11,103 nucleotides of DNA. Source: Ignavibacteriota bacterium. GTDB lineage: Bacteria; Bacteroidota; Ignavibacteria; Palsa-1295. How positions within the stretch are numbered: position 1 is the stretch's first letter; each line of letters starts with the position of its first letter. The stretch lies in contig JANYLL010000382.1 in NCBI GenBank assembly GCA_025357895.1, positions 1-11,103 on the forward strand. Direction: 5' to 3'. Positions 1 to 6,985 of this stretch are shown here, one piece after another. The position numbers were made by a program, and so were the translations under genes. Under the pieces are notes generated by a model. The model did no database searches, was not told the DNA's origin, and saw only the letters and a program-made list of their open reading frames with translations.

Positions 1-65
1 TTGAATTGATGCTATGTGTTTAAGTCCGCCCATAAATAGTATAATTACTGCGAGAAAAAATACGA

Positions 66-818
66 ATGAAAATTATTGTCTGCGTCAGCCACGTACCCGA
101 TACGACTACAAAAATAAATGTTGCCAGTGACGGAAAAAATATTGATCCTGCCGGAGTAAAATTTATTCTTAATCCGTATGATGAATTTGCTGTCGAAGAA
201 GCTCTAAAGCTCAGAGAAAAAAATACCGGCGAAGTGATCGCTATTTCTGTCGGTAGCGACGCTGCAAAAGAAGCCATTCGTCAGGCTCTTGCTATGGGAG
301 CGGATAAAGGAATTCTCGTCAAAGGTGAAAAATCCGATTCCTTTTCAGTTGCCGAGATGCTTGCAAATGCTATCAAACCGCTTAGCCCAGATATTATTCT
401 TCTAGGAAAACAATCCATTGATTTTGACGGAATGGAAGTCGCACCGATGCTTTCAGAACTTCTTGATCTTCCTGCTGCAACGGTAGTAACAGGCCTCGTA
501 ATAGATGGCATGAATGTAACTACTGAAAAAGAAGTTGAAGGAGGCAAGGAAATGATTTCGCTGACAATGCCGTGCATCATTTCTGCACAGAAGGGTTTGA
601 ACGATCCCCGATATCCATCGCTTCCGAATATCATGAAGGCAAAATCAAAACCGATCGAAGAAATTGCAGGGACAGCAAGTACTGCACGGACGCTTGCTAT
701 CAAAATGGATAAACCTGAGAAAAAGCGCATGGGCAAGATCATCAAAGGCGATGGCAATGCACAGGGTGCTGCAGCAGAACTCGTGAAGATGCTTCATGAA
801 GATGCGAAAGTGATCTAA
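66..818 (+). CDS. etfB: Electron transfer flavoprotein, beta subunit
   Basis: This is the 250-residue beta subunit of the heterodimeric electron transfer flavoprotein, which takes electrons from acyl-CoA and related dehydrogenases in the cytoplasm and passes them towards the quinone pool. Visible hallmarks are NPYDEFAVEEAL at residues 36-47, the AMP-site region GKQSIDFDG at 114-122, and the family segment GLNDPRYPSLPNIMKAKSKP at about 177-196. The length is normal for the family. The ATG at 66 begins the expected N-terminal strand MKIIVCVSHVPD; no Shine-Dalgarno sequence precedes it. etfA follows after 31 bases, so the two are almost certainly cotranscribed and assembled together. Whether this ETF is the canonical or a bifurcating type cannot be decided by eye. 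Family identity is very secure. Confidence 0.96.
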   Translation: MKIIVCVSHVPDTTTKINVASDGKNIDPAGVKFILNPYDEFAVEEALKLREKNTGEVIAISVGSDAAKEAIRQALAMGADKGILVKGEKSDSFSVAEMLANAIKPLSPDIILLGKQSIDFDGMEVAPMLSELLDLPAATVVTGLVIDGMNVTTEKEVEGGKEMISLTMPCIISAQKGLNDPRYPSLPNIMKAKSKPIEEIAGTASTARTLAIKMDKPEKKRMGKIIKGDGNAQGAAAELVKMLHEDAKVI

Positions 819-819
819 A

Positions 820-849
820 GAATTACGAATTAGAAATTACGAATTACGA
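820..849 (+). repeat. Heptanucleotide tandem repeat running into the etfA start
   Basis: The whole spacer between etfB and etfA is filled by four 7-base units of the form GAATTAC (820-826 exact, 827-833 GAATTAG, 834-840 AAATTAC, 841-847 exact). A fifth partial unit, GAATGAA, starts at 848 and contains the etfA start codon. The array resembles the short tandemly repeated sequences described in filamentous cyanobacteria. No Shine-Dalgarno sequence is present, so this array is also the translation initiation region of etfA. Confidence 0.85.
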
Positions 850-1815
850 ATGAATATTTTAGTTTATTTCGAAGAGCGCAACGGAGCTATTCGCAAGCCA
901 TCGTTTGAAGCCATTGAAGCTGCAAAGGCTATCGGAGCAGAAAATATTTCCGCAGTCATCGTTACAGCAAATGCTTCATTGAGTATTACAGATGCAGTAA
1001 AAAAATCCGGTGTCTCGAAGATCTATAGTATCGAAGAATCCCGTTTCACGCACTACTCGTCCCGCGCTGCAGGCAAAGCTGTTGCAGAAGCGGCCAAAGC
1101 AGCGAATGCTGATGTAGTCATAATTCCGGCAACAGGACGCGGTAAAGATCTGGCACCAAGAGTTGCAGTGAGGCTTGAAGCCGGATATGTGCCGGATGTG
1201 ACTTCGTTTAGTATTGAGGGTGGCAAGATACTTGCTATTCATCCTGTCTATGCAGGGAAGGCGAATGTTACTATCGAGGTTACAACTCCCAAAAAAGTAT
1301 ATTCTACTCGCCCAAATCTCTGGAAAGCTTCCAAAGAACTTTCGGGCGATGCTTCTGTAGAAAACTTAACTGTAGTTTTCGACGAGAAAGATTTTGCCGA
1401 ACAGACGAAAGAACTTGTTCTTTCCCAAGGTAAACTTGACGTTGCCGAAGCGGATATTATTGTTACTGCCGGACGCGGCATGAAAGGACCTGAGAACTGG
1501 GGATTGATTGAAAATCTTGCCTCAGCTTTTGGTGCTGCAATAGGCGCTTCGCGCGCTGTCGTTGATGCAGGATGGAGATCTCATTCGGAGCAAGTAGGTC
1601 AGACAGGCAAAACCGTTTCCCCAAATCTTTACGTAGCTATCGGAGTAAGCGGAGCAATTCAGCATCTTGCGGGAATGTCAAGCTCTAAAACTATTGTTGC
1701 TATTAATAAGGATGCAAACGCTCCGATCTTCGGAGTCTGCGATTATGGGATCGTGGGCGATGCTTTTGAAATATTGCCGCTTTTGACAGAAGAAGTAAAG
1801 AAAGTAAAACATTAA
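850..1815 (+). CDS. etfA: Electron transfer flavoprotein, alpha subunit
   Basis: This 321-residue protein is the FAD-carrying partner of EtfB. The N-terminal domain (about 1-190) has the ETF alpha/beta fold, with TGRGKDLAPRVAVRLE at 95-110. The C-terminal FAD domain (about 195-321) shows GRGMKGPENW at 208-217, SRAVVDAGW at 234-242, the SEQVGQTGKTVSPNLYVAIG stretch at 246-265, SGAIQHLAGM at 267-276, and INKDANAPIF with DYGIVGD at 286-304. All FAD-contacting segments known for the family appear intact and the length is typical. It sits directly behind etfB and ahead of a nuclease-like gene that starts 50 bases later. Its start codon lies inside a short tandem repeat, so initiation does not rely on a Shine-Dalgarno sequence. 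Confidence 0.96.
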   Translation: MNILVYFEERNGAIRKPSFEAIEAAKAIGAENISAVIVTANASLSITDAVKKSGVSKIYSIEESRFTHYSSRAAGKAVAEAAKAANADVVIIPATGRGKDLAPRVAVRLEAGYVPDVTSFSIEGGKILAIHPVYAGKANVTIEVTTPKKVYSTRPNLWKASKELSGDASVENLTVVFDEKDFAEQTKELVLSQGKLDVAEADIIVTAGRGMKGPENWGLIENLASAFGAAIGASRAVVDAGWRSHSEQVGQTGKTVSPNLYVAIGVSGAIQHLAGMSSSKTIVAINKDANAPIFGVCDYGIVGDAFEILPLLTEEVKKVKH

Positions 1816-1838
1816 AATTGTCTAAGTCAGGATTTATG

Positions 1839-1862
1839 CTAACGACTAAAGACTAACGACTA
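1839..1862 (+). repeat. Heptanucleotide tandem repeat before the bifunctional-nuclease gene
   Basis: Three 7-base units, CTAACGA at 1839, CTAAAGA at 1846 and CTAACGA at 1853, are followed by a truncated CTAC that ends three bases before the ATG at 1866. The unit differs from the one before etfA, but the period and the position just before a start codon are the same. Confidence 0.8.
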
Positions 1863-1865
1863 CCC

Positions 1866-2474
1866 ATGGAAAAGATACAAGTAGAAATTTTAGGCATCTC
1901 CACAAGTCCGGCATCGAACGGAGCCTATGCGCTTGTACTCAAAGAATCCGGCGGTTCGCGCCGCATCCCAATCATTATCGGCGGCTTCGAAGCTCAAGCT
2001 ATTGCTCTTGAGATGGAAGGTATTACTCCTCCACGACCACTGACGCACGATCTTGTGAAGAACATGCTTGAAGCACTTAATACCAGAGTTTCAGAAGCCT
2101 GCATTGCTGAACTTAAAGACGGCATTTTCTTTGCAACGATAACGCTCAGCGACGATCAGGAAATTGATTCGCGTCCCAGTGACGCTATTGCTATTGCAGT
2201 TCGGTATGCTGCACCAATTTTTGTATCCGAATCAGTTATGAAAGAGGCAGGGTTTATTCCTGAAGACGACGATAATCTCGAAGAAGGTGATGAACTTGAT
2301 GAAGAAGAAGATTTAGCCTCGCAGCAAGTCCCTAAAGAACCTCCCCGCAAACTCACTAAACTCGAACAGCTTGAAGTTGATCTCGATAGTGCGATCAAAA
2401 GCGAGGACTACGAAAAAGCCGCAAAACTCAGGGATGATATAAAGAAAATGACGGCTGATACGAGGGTGAATTAA
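1866..2474 (+). CDS. Bifunctional nuclease (DUF151) domain protein with C-terminal UVR motif
   Basis: The 202-residue protein has a BFN/DUF151 domain at about 5-133, with RIPIIIGGFEAQAIALEMEG at 33-52, PRPLTHDL at 56-63 and DSRPSDAIAIAVRYAAPIFV at 101-120. A very acidic linker follows (about 132-150, rich in Glu and Asp), then a UVR motif at about 165-197 (EQLEVDLDSAIKSEDYEKAA and LRDDI). The plant and thermophile members of the BFN family have been reported to cleave RNA and DNA. The UVR motif is the UvrB/UvrC and McsA interaction helix pair, so this fusion could join nucleic-acid turnover to a repair or stress partner; that role is inference. The gene is the third in the etfBA direction with a 50-base spacer and is probably cotranscribed, though the functional link to ETF is unclear. 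Confidence 0.9.
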   Translation: MEKIQVEILGISTSPASNGAYALVLKESGGSRRIPIIIGGFEAQAIALEMEGITPPRPLTHDLVKNMLEALNTRVSEACIAELKDGIFFATITLSDDQEIDSRPSDAIAIAVRYAAPIFVSESVMKEAGFIPEDDDNLEEGDELDEEEDLASQQVPKEPPRKLTKLEQLEVDLDSAIKSEDYEKAAKLRDDIKKMTADTRVN

Positions 2475-2675
2475 TCCGAATATGTTTTCATTACAAAGTT
2501 TTACTGATTTCTTTGAGTCGATTGAAGCATAAATCTTCATTCAATGCGACATGATTAACGGGGAATCCTTCGTTACGCTCTGCTCTTGTGGCTGCAGAAG
2601 AATGCTTCACTCACAATGACACACTTCTCACAATCCCGTAAATCCCAAAATCCCCACAAATCCTGCTTCAGATAT
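2475..2675. repeat. Convergent spacer with degenerate intergenic repeats
   Basis: This 201-base spacer separates two convergent genes. At 2563-2584 it holds CCTTCGTTACGCTCTGCTC, and at 2598-2620 a related stretch with GAATGCTTCACTCACAATGA. Both look like decayed copies of the widely seen bacterial spacer motif of the type TTCTTCGCTACGCTCAGAAT (recognition from memory). At 2632-2667 four units with core ATCCC or ATCCT recur every 8-10 bases (cores at 2633, 2642, 2650 and 2660). No strong intrinsic terminator is visible for either gene; the hairpin TGAAG/CTTCA at 2523-2539 is weak and lacks a T tract. Confidence 0.6.
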
Positions 2676-4958
2676 TTACCACGCTGCCAATTTCCTTGCA
2701 GCCTCTGCGATCTTCGCTGCATTGGGAAGGATCACATCTTCAAGCTGCTTTGCAAAACCTACGGGTTGGAAGAGTGAACCGACGCGCATTACGGGTGCAT
2801 CGAGATTTTTAAAAGCCTGCTCAGTTATGAGCGCTGCGATCTCGCCGCCGAAACCTCCGGTTATTTTATCTTCATGCACAACAAGTGCCCTTCCTGTTTT
2901 TGCAACAGTTGCCATGATCGCTTCTGTATCGAGTGGATAGAGCGAACGAAGATCGAGGACATCGCATTCTATTCCTTCAACAGCTAATTCTTTTGCGGCG
3001 GCAAGGGAGTGATGAATGGTATTGCCATACGTGATAATAGAGATCGTATCGCCTGCTCTGCGAAGTTTTGCTTTGCCGAAAGGGATGAGTTCATTATCGC
3101 GGAGTGAGAATGTTTTTGCCTGCGGAGCATTATATAATGCTTTCGGTTCAAGATACAGTGTTAAGCCGCGCGTACGCATTGCAGTACGAAGCATACCTTG
3201 CGCGTCATCGGCAAAAGACGGAACAACGATTCGCACGCCCGGAATTGTGGTGAATGTCCCTTCGAGATTTTGCGAGTGATATAAACCGCCTTGGATATAT
3301 CCGCCGGAAGCAATGCGGATCACGATATTCGGAAGGTACTGCCCTTTCGTGCGCCAGTATTCATGCGTCAGTTCGATGAAGGATTCCATTGCAGGCCAAA
3401 AGTAATCGGCGAACTCTGCGCCTTCGACAACAACCCAAATATTTTCCTGATCAACGCGGCAAAATCCATCGGCAGTGCCGACAATAAAATCTTCGGCGAT
3501 CGGCGCATTGAATACACGCTTCGGACCGAATTCCTGCTGCATTCCTTTTGAAACATTAAAGACTCCGCCCTTTTCTTTATTCGCCATATCCTGTCCCCAG
3601 ATAAATGTATTGGGGTTCAAGCGAAATTCTTCTTTTAATGTATGATTGATGGCATCAATAAATTTCAATCCTTCGTCTTTCGATTTCGGAACGTCATAAG
3701 GATGAAAATTTATATCGACATCATCGTCTTCGAAAACATGAGGGTACAGGCGCGCAATATCAAGCGGTGCTTGCGTGAATTCGGTTACTGTTAGTGGGTT
3801 TGCAGGCGCAGCAGCTTCTGCTTTTTCGGCAGAAACATAAAAATCTTTCGTGTTCTGCTCGTGGATCTCATCGATCTGTTTTTGCGTCAGGATATTTTCG
3901 CAGATCAACCATTCGCGGAATTGCTTAACGGGATCGCGCTTATCAGCATTTGCAATTTCTAAGGGTGAGCGGTAAAGACTATCTTTATCGGAATTTGAAT
4001 GCGAACGCATTCTCACGCAATCGGCATGAACCATCGCTGCGCCTTTGCCGGATTGCACCCATGCATACGCTTCCTGCATTGCACGATAGGAATCTAAAAT
4101 ATCAGTGCCATCGCAATAGGTGATCAGCAAATTTGCAAAGCCTCGGAAATTATCGGCTACTCTGCCGTTTGCCGTCTGATCAAAAACAGGGACGGCAATT
4201 CCGTATTTATTATTTTGAATGACAAAAATTGCAGGTACTTTTTCTTTCGTTGCGCCATTCAACGCTTCGTAGAAAAAACCTTCGGAGCATCCCGACTCTC
4301 CGCCGGAAAAAATTGCAACTGAATCTTTGCCGTAATATTTTATCGCCCGCGCACAACCTGTTACGTGTTGTGAATGATTATTAGTTAGTGACGAGCCATT
4401 CTGAATCCCGATCGACATTTTTGCAAAGTGATTCGACATGTGCCTTCCGCCGCCGGCAATATCGGTTTCTTTCGATAAACCATTGAGCACAATTTCTTCG
4501 ACCGTTATACCTGCGGCAAGGCACGTCATCAGATCGCGATAATATGGAAAAAGATAATCTTTTTTCTGGCGAAATGAAATTCCGAGCGCTGCCTGAATTC
4601 CCTCATGTCCTGCACATGGAGCATGATAGCTCCAGCCCATTGCCTTCTTCAGATAATTCGCAGCAGCATCGTCGCAAATTCTGCCGAGCTGAATCAACTT
4701 ATACCATTCAATAAGTGTCTCCTTCGAAACTCCGGCTTGTGCTGCAGTTCCGCGAAACGATTGCGAGCCATCGGATCTCGGACCAACAAGAACTGCTCCG
4801 TCCGGAATCGGATCGAGCGACGCTGGAACTACAGGAAATGCGTATTCCTGCTCAAGATCAGCGGATGTCAGCGTATGGTGGACGTATGGAATATCTTTTC
4901 CATTCGTAGATGCGGTTTTCATGGTGTCGGCGATAGTATTTTTCGTTTTCGTCGGCAT
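2676..4958 (-). CDS. Fused alpha-beta E1 component of a branched-chain 2-oxoacid dehydrogenase
   Basis: This 760-residue protein joins the two E1 subunits that decarboxylate 2-oxoacids with thiamine diphosphate (TPP) and pass the acyl group to the lipoyl domain of E2. After a ~75-residue leader, the alpha part (about 78-380) shows GHEG at 118-121, GGGRHMS at 169-175, the cofactor loop around 219-228, NNKYGIAV at 249-256, and the SHSNSDKDSLYRS loop at 319-331. The beta part (about 425-760) shows GQDM at 455-458, GGVF at 464-467, APIAEDFIVGTADG at 485-498, HSQNLEGTF at 561-569, DLRSLYPLD at 669-677 and GGFGGEIAAL at 701-710. Single-chain E1 forms are known in Bacteroidota relatives. The usual GDG of the TPP/Mg motif reads GES at 220-222. 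No E2 or E3 gene is visible, so substrate choice (branched-chain versus other) is inferred from similarity. Confidence 0.9.
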   Translation of the reverse strand: MPTKTKNTIADTMKTASTNGKDIPYVHHTLTSADLEQEYAFPVVPASLDPIPDGAVLVGPRSDGSQSFRGTAAQAGVSKETLIEWYKLIQLGRICDDAAANYLKKAMGWSYHAPCAGHEGIQAALGISFRQKKDYLFPYYRDLMTCLAAGITVEEIVLNGLSKETDIAGGGRHMSNHFAKMSIGIQNGSSLTNNHSQHVTGCARAIKYYGKDSVAIFSGGESGCSEGFFYEALNGATKEKVPAIFVIQNNKYGIAVPVFDQTANGRVADNFRGFANLLITYCDGTDILDSYRAMQEAYAWVQSGKGAAMVHADCVRMRSHSNSDKDSLYRSPLEIANADKRDPVKQFREWLICENILTQKQIDEIHEQNTKDFYVSAEKAEAAAPANPLTVTEFTQAPLDIARLYPHVFEDDDVDINFHPYDVPKSKDEGLKFIDAINHTLKEEFRLNPNTFIWGQDMANKEKGGVFNVSKGMQQEFGPKRVFNAPIAEDFIVGTADGFCRVDQENIWVVVEGAEFADYFWPAMESFIELTHEYWRTKGQYLPNIVIRIASGGYIQGGLYHSQNLEGTFTTIPGVRIVVPSFADDAQGMLRTAMRTRGLTLYLEPKALYNAPQAKTFSLRDNELIPFGKAKLRRAGDTISIITYGNTIHHSLAAAKELAVEGIECDVLDLRSLYPLDTEAIMATVAKTGRALVVHEDKITGGFGGEIAALITEQAFKNLDAPVMRVGSLFQPVGFAKQLEDVILPNAAKIAEAARKLAAW

Positions 4959-4979
4959 AATTCTGGTTTAGAGACGTGT

Positions 4980-5008
4980 AGAACATAATCAGCGGTTTTT
5001 TAGTGCAA
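4980..5008 (-). promoter_or_regulatory. Possible promoter of the E1 gene
   Basis: Reading the minus strand, TTG (5008-5006) is followed after 18 bases by TATGTTCT (4987-4980), which lies 21 bases before the E1 start codon. This fits the FCB-type TTG-N(18-20)-TAnnTTTG spacing, but the -7 box matches only at TA and TT. It is a weak candidate, supported mainly by its position. Confidence 0.3.
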
Positions 5009-5016
5009 GAGGGAGA

Positions 5017-5048
5017 TGACGTATAGGCGTATAGGCGTATTGACGTAT
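5017..5048 (+). repeat. Octanucleotide tandem repeat upstream of the toxin-antitoxin pair
   Basis: Four exactly abutting 8-base units occur in the order TGACGTAT (5017), AGGCGTAT (5025), AGGCGTAT (5033) and TGACGTAT (5041). All share the GTAT end and CG core. The block lies between the divergent E1 and antitoxin genes, 40 bases before the antitoxin start, so it could hold operator or spacing information for either gene. Confidence 0.85.
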
Positions 5049-5088
5049 GAGGATGAACCTTATTGGTCGTTAAAGTTTTATATTAATT

Positions 5089-5304
5089 ATGAGTATAACT
5101 TTTGATCAATTAGTTGATGAGTTACAAGGCAGACCTTCTGAAGAACTTGAGGAGATTGCTGTACTTGTGCGACATTATGCAATAGAACAACGAAGAACAG
5201 AAATGCTGGAGAACGCTCAGCAGGCGAGGAAAGATTGGGAAAATGGAAAACTTAAGGCGTATGATAATGTCGAAAAATTAATGCGTTCTATAGAGGAAGC
5301 GTGA
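5089..5304 (+). CDS. Antitoxin-like small protein
   Basis: This 71-residue, largely helical, charged protein (for example SEELEEIAVLVRHYAIEQRR at about 17-36) is not a family I can name by motif. Its job is inferred from context: it immediately precedes a RelE/YafQ-type toxin, with the stop codon overlapping the toxin start as GTGA. That arrangement is typical of antitoxins, which neutralise the toxin and often repress their own operon. The C-terminal half (WENGKLKAYDNVEKLM at about 50-65) resembles the toxin-wrapping tails of such antitoxins. A split inverted repeat, AAAGTT (5072-5077) and AACTTT (5097-5102), flanks the start codon and could be an autoregulatory site; that is speculative. 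Confidence 0.7.
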   Translation: MSITFDQLVDELQGRPSEELEEIAVLVRHYAIEQRRTEMLENAQQARKDWENGKLKAYDNVEKLMRSIEEA

Positions 5305-5570
5305 CAAAAATTATTTTTGGTACTGCATTTGTACGAGCCCTCAACAAAATATTGAGTTCCAATCCCGAACTTGATAAAATAGTGACGGATAAAATAGAAG
5401 TTTTTCGCAATAACCCTTACGATCCAACTCTACGCACTCATAAACTTAAGGGGAAACTTTCAGGCTACAGGAGCTTCACCGTAACGAAGAATATTAGAAT
5501 TTTATTCGAATTTACTGTGGAGGGGCATGCTCTATTTTCTGATATTGGAACACATGATGAAATGTATTAA
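5301..5570 (+). CDS. RelE/YafQ-type mRNA interferase toxin
   Basis: This 89-residue protein has the layout of the RelE/ParE superfamily, YafQ branch: an N-terminal helix pair (about 6-36), HKLKG at 47-51, GYRSFTV at 55-61, the IRILFEF strand at 65-71, and the C-terminal DIGTHDEMY at 81-89. In YafQ the equivalent C-terminal His is needed for ribosome-dependent mRNA cleavage; here it is His85. The GTG start at 5301 overlaps the antitoxin stop, implying translational coupling. Length and ending are normal, so the toxin looks intact. The pair sits alone between metabolic genes, as solitary chromosomal toxin-antitoxin modules often do. Activity as an RNase is inferred from the family. Confidence 0.85.
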   Translation: MTKIIFGTAFVRALNKILSSNPELDKIVTDKIEVFRNNPYDPTLRTHKLKGKLSGYRSFTVTKNIRILFEFTVEGHALFSDIGTHDEMY

Positions 5571-5589
5571 TAGGTCATAGATTTTCCCC

Positions 5590-5620
5590 TTGTATTCCCC
5601 GCAGATATTCCGTAAGTTTG
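5590..5620 (+). promoter_or_regulatory. FCB-type promoter of the T9SS cargo gene
   Basis: TTG at 5590-5592 is followed after 20 bases by TAAGTTTG at 5613-5620, an exact match to the Bacteroidota TAnnTTTG -7 consensus, and the ATG comes 20 bases later. It is the best promoter match in the window and implies a short leader without a Shine-Dalgarno sequence. Confidence 0.65.
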
Positions 5621-5640
5621 TATAAATTCTAATACTCACT

Positions 5641-6711
5641 ATGAAAAGCAAGCTACTCGTCGTCATCATTGCGCTCCTCTTCGCAGGTTCAGCATATTGC
5701 CAGATTCCGGAAGTGATGGTTGGGGATACGGAAATGATTGGAAAATATATTCAATGGCCAACACAGCCACCTGAGGAATATTGTGGGTCTGGAGATTTAT
5801 GGTTTGTTCGACATTCAGACAATGACTTTTCATACATAATAAAAACCGGAATCAAACGAATTCCTGATACACAGTCGTATGGACATGATAGAGATACACT
5901 TTTCGTTTCATTGGTTTGTAAATCTCAAAGCGTTCATATAGATAGTACGGTTTTTTTTTCAATTTGGTCATGTGGTGCTACCGGTCATAATATTTGGAGC
6001 TTCAGAGACTCCGTGTATCGCGTATTCACTGCCAAAGGAATCGACTCCATCGTCGCAATAAAAATCAAAGATACATCCATCATTCTTCCCCTCGATACTC
6101 AGGCAAATAAATATAAATCGAAGATCGAGCCATTCTATTTCTATAGCAACATCGCCGATAAAGTGCTTTTTGATAGCTGGCAATTAGTTGTTGATCCAAG
6201 TGCGAAGATAAATTTTACGGTTGATTCGAATAGCAATGCGCTAAGCGAATATACTTCGAAGCCTTTTACAAGAAAGAAGCAGCTTAACTTTACATTCGCC
6301 TCGGCACTTGCAGCAACCGACACTGCGCATTCATTTCCAGCAACGATAAAAACGCACATTCGGTATAAAGGAGTTGATTCGATCTACTCAAATAATTTTA
6401 CGATCATCCTTCCTGCTGCTCCGAAAAGTGATGTGAGAAATAGTATAAGTCCTGATATTTCTTTCACGATCTCTCCGAATCCATTTTCTAAAGCGACGAC
6501 ATTCATTGTCACAACTCCAAACTCAGAACCGTTTACTCTTGAAATATATGATCTGCTCGGCAATCGCAAAGCGATCATTGCGAATGATGAACATATAGAT
6601 GGTGTTCATGATTTTCATTTTGAGGCATCGGGTCTTGGTGAAGGATCATATTTTGTAAGGCTGATGTGCAGAACTCAAGTAATTACCAGAAAACTTATTT
6701 TTGAAAAATAA
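5641..6711 (+). CDS. Secreted protein with type IX secretion C-terminal sorting domain
   Basis: This 356-residue protein starts with a Sec signal peptide (KSK, then a hydrophobic stretch at about 5-16 and AYC before the likely cut near residue 20). It ends in a type A sorting domain at about 272-356: ISPNPFSKATTF at 277-288, TLEIYDLLGNRK at 299-310, GLGEGSYFVRL at 331-341 and the basic end ITRKLIFEK. Proteins with this tail cross the outer membrane through the type IX system and are usually anchored to the cell surface or released. The middle part (about 21-265) is rich in beta strands and matches no domain I recognise, so the surface function is unknown. The residue before the cut is Cys, but SAYC does not fit a lipobox well. 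A run of nine T at 5951-5959 lies inside the coding frame. Confidence 0.85.
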   Translation: MKSKLLVVIIALLFAGSAYCQIPEVMVGDTEMIGKYIQWPTQPPEEYCGSGDLWFVRHSDNDFSYIIKTGIKRIPDTQSYGHDRDTLFVSLVCKSQSVHIDSTVFFSIWSCGATGHNIWSFRDSVYRVFTAKGIDSIVAIKIKDTSIILPLDTQANKYKSKIEPFYFYSNIADKVLFDSWQLVVDPSAKINFTVDSNSNALSEYTSKPFTRKKQLNFTFASALAATDTAHSFPATIKTHIRYKGVDSIYSNNFTIILPAAPKSDVRNSISPDISFTISPNPFSKATTFIVTTPNSEPFTLEIYDLLGNRKAIIANDEHIDGVHDFHFEASGLGEGSYFVRLMCRTQVITRKLIFEK

Positions 6712-6714
6712 CCC

Positions 6715-6861
6715 ATGTTCAAGATCACTCTCGGCGCACTTATCGCATCTGGCATTGCGATCTTTCTTCCATCACGAGTGCATCGGCTTTATTTTGCGGG
6801 GATAATTTTTGTGATCTTCGTAATTATTGAGATCATTTTTATTGCTCATGGCGGTGATTAA
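6715..6861 (+). CDS. Small two-helix membrane protein
   Basis: This 48-codon frame encodes two hydrophobic segments, about 4-18 (ITLGALIASGIAIFL) and about 27-45 (FAGIIFVIFVIIEIIFIAHG), linked by a basic loop PSRVHRLY, and ends HGGD. The composition fits a small inner-membrane hairpin protein with the basic loop on the cytoplasmic side. It starts three bases after the stop of the T9SS cargo gene, so it may be translated by coupling. I recognise no family. The consistent hydrophobic pattern and tight spacing support a real gene. Confidence 0.55.
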   Translation: MFKITLGALIASGIAIFLPSRVHRLYFAGIIFVIFVIIEIIFIAHGGD

Positions 6862-6907
6862 AAATAGTATCTGTCAATCTCATAACTAAATTCCTATATT
6901 TCCGTAA

Positions 6908-6937
6908 CTGGTTTACCCATCCAACTTCGTATTTTTG
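6908..6937 (+). promoter_or_regulatory. Promoter candidate for the 50-residue acidic/basic protein gene
   Basis: TATTTTTG at 6930-6937 matches the TAnnTTTG -7 consensus exactly. An imperfect -33 triplet, CTG, lies at 6908-6910 with a 19-base spacer. The box lies 48 bases before the ATG at 6986. Confidence 0.45.
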
Positions 6938-6985
6938 TATCATTCCCTCACACCAATATTTTTAACTTAATATATACTTACGAAT

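Noticed and set aside
820..1862. CRISPR array interpretation of the short repeats
   Set aside because: Units of 7-8 bases abut directly with no unique spacers, and no cas gene is present.
2676..4958. Several plus-strand frames of 62-127 codons opposite the E1 gene
   Set aside because: They lie antisense to a gene with strong family motifs throughout, and their translations are Ser/Arg/Cys rich without any domain.
5641..5703. Lipoprotein signal for the T9SS cargo protein
   Set aside because: Cys20 follows SAY, which does not fit a lipobox; a normal signal peptidase I site is more likely.
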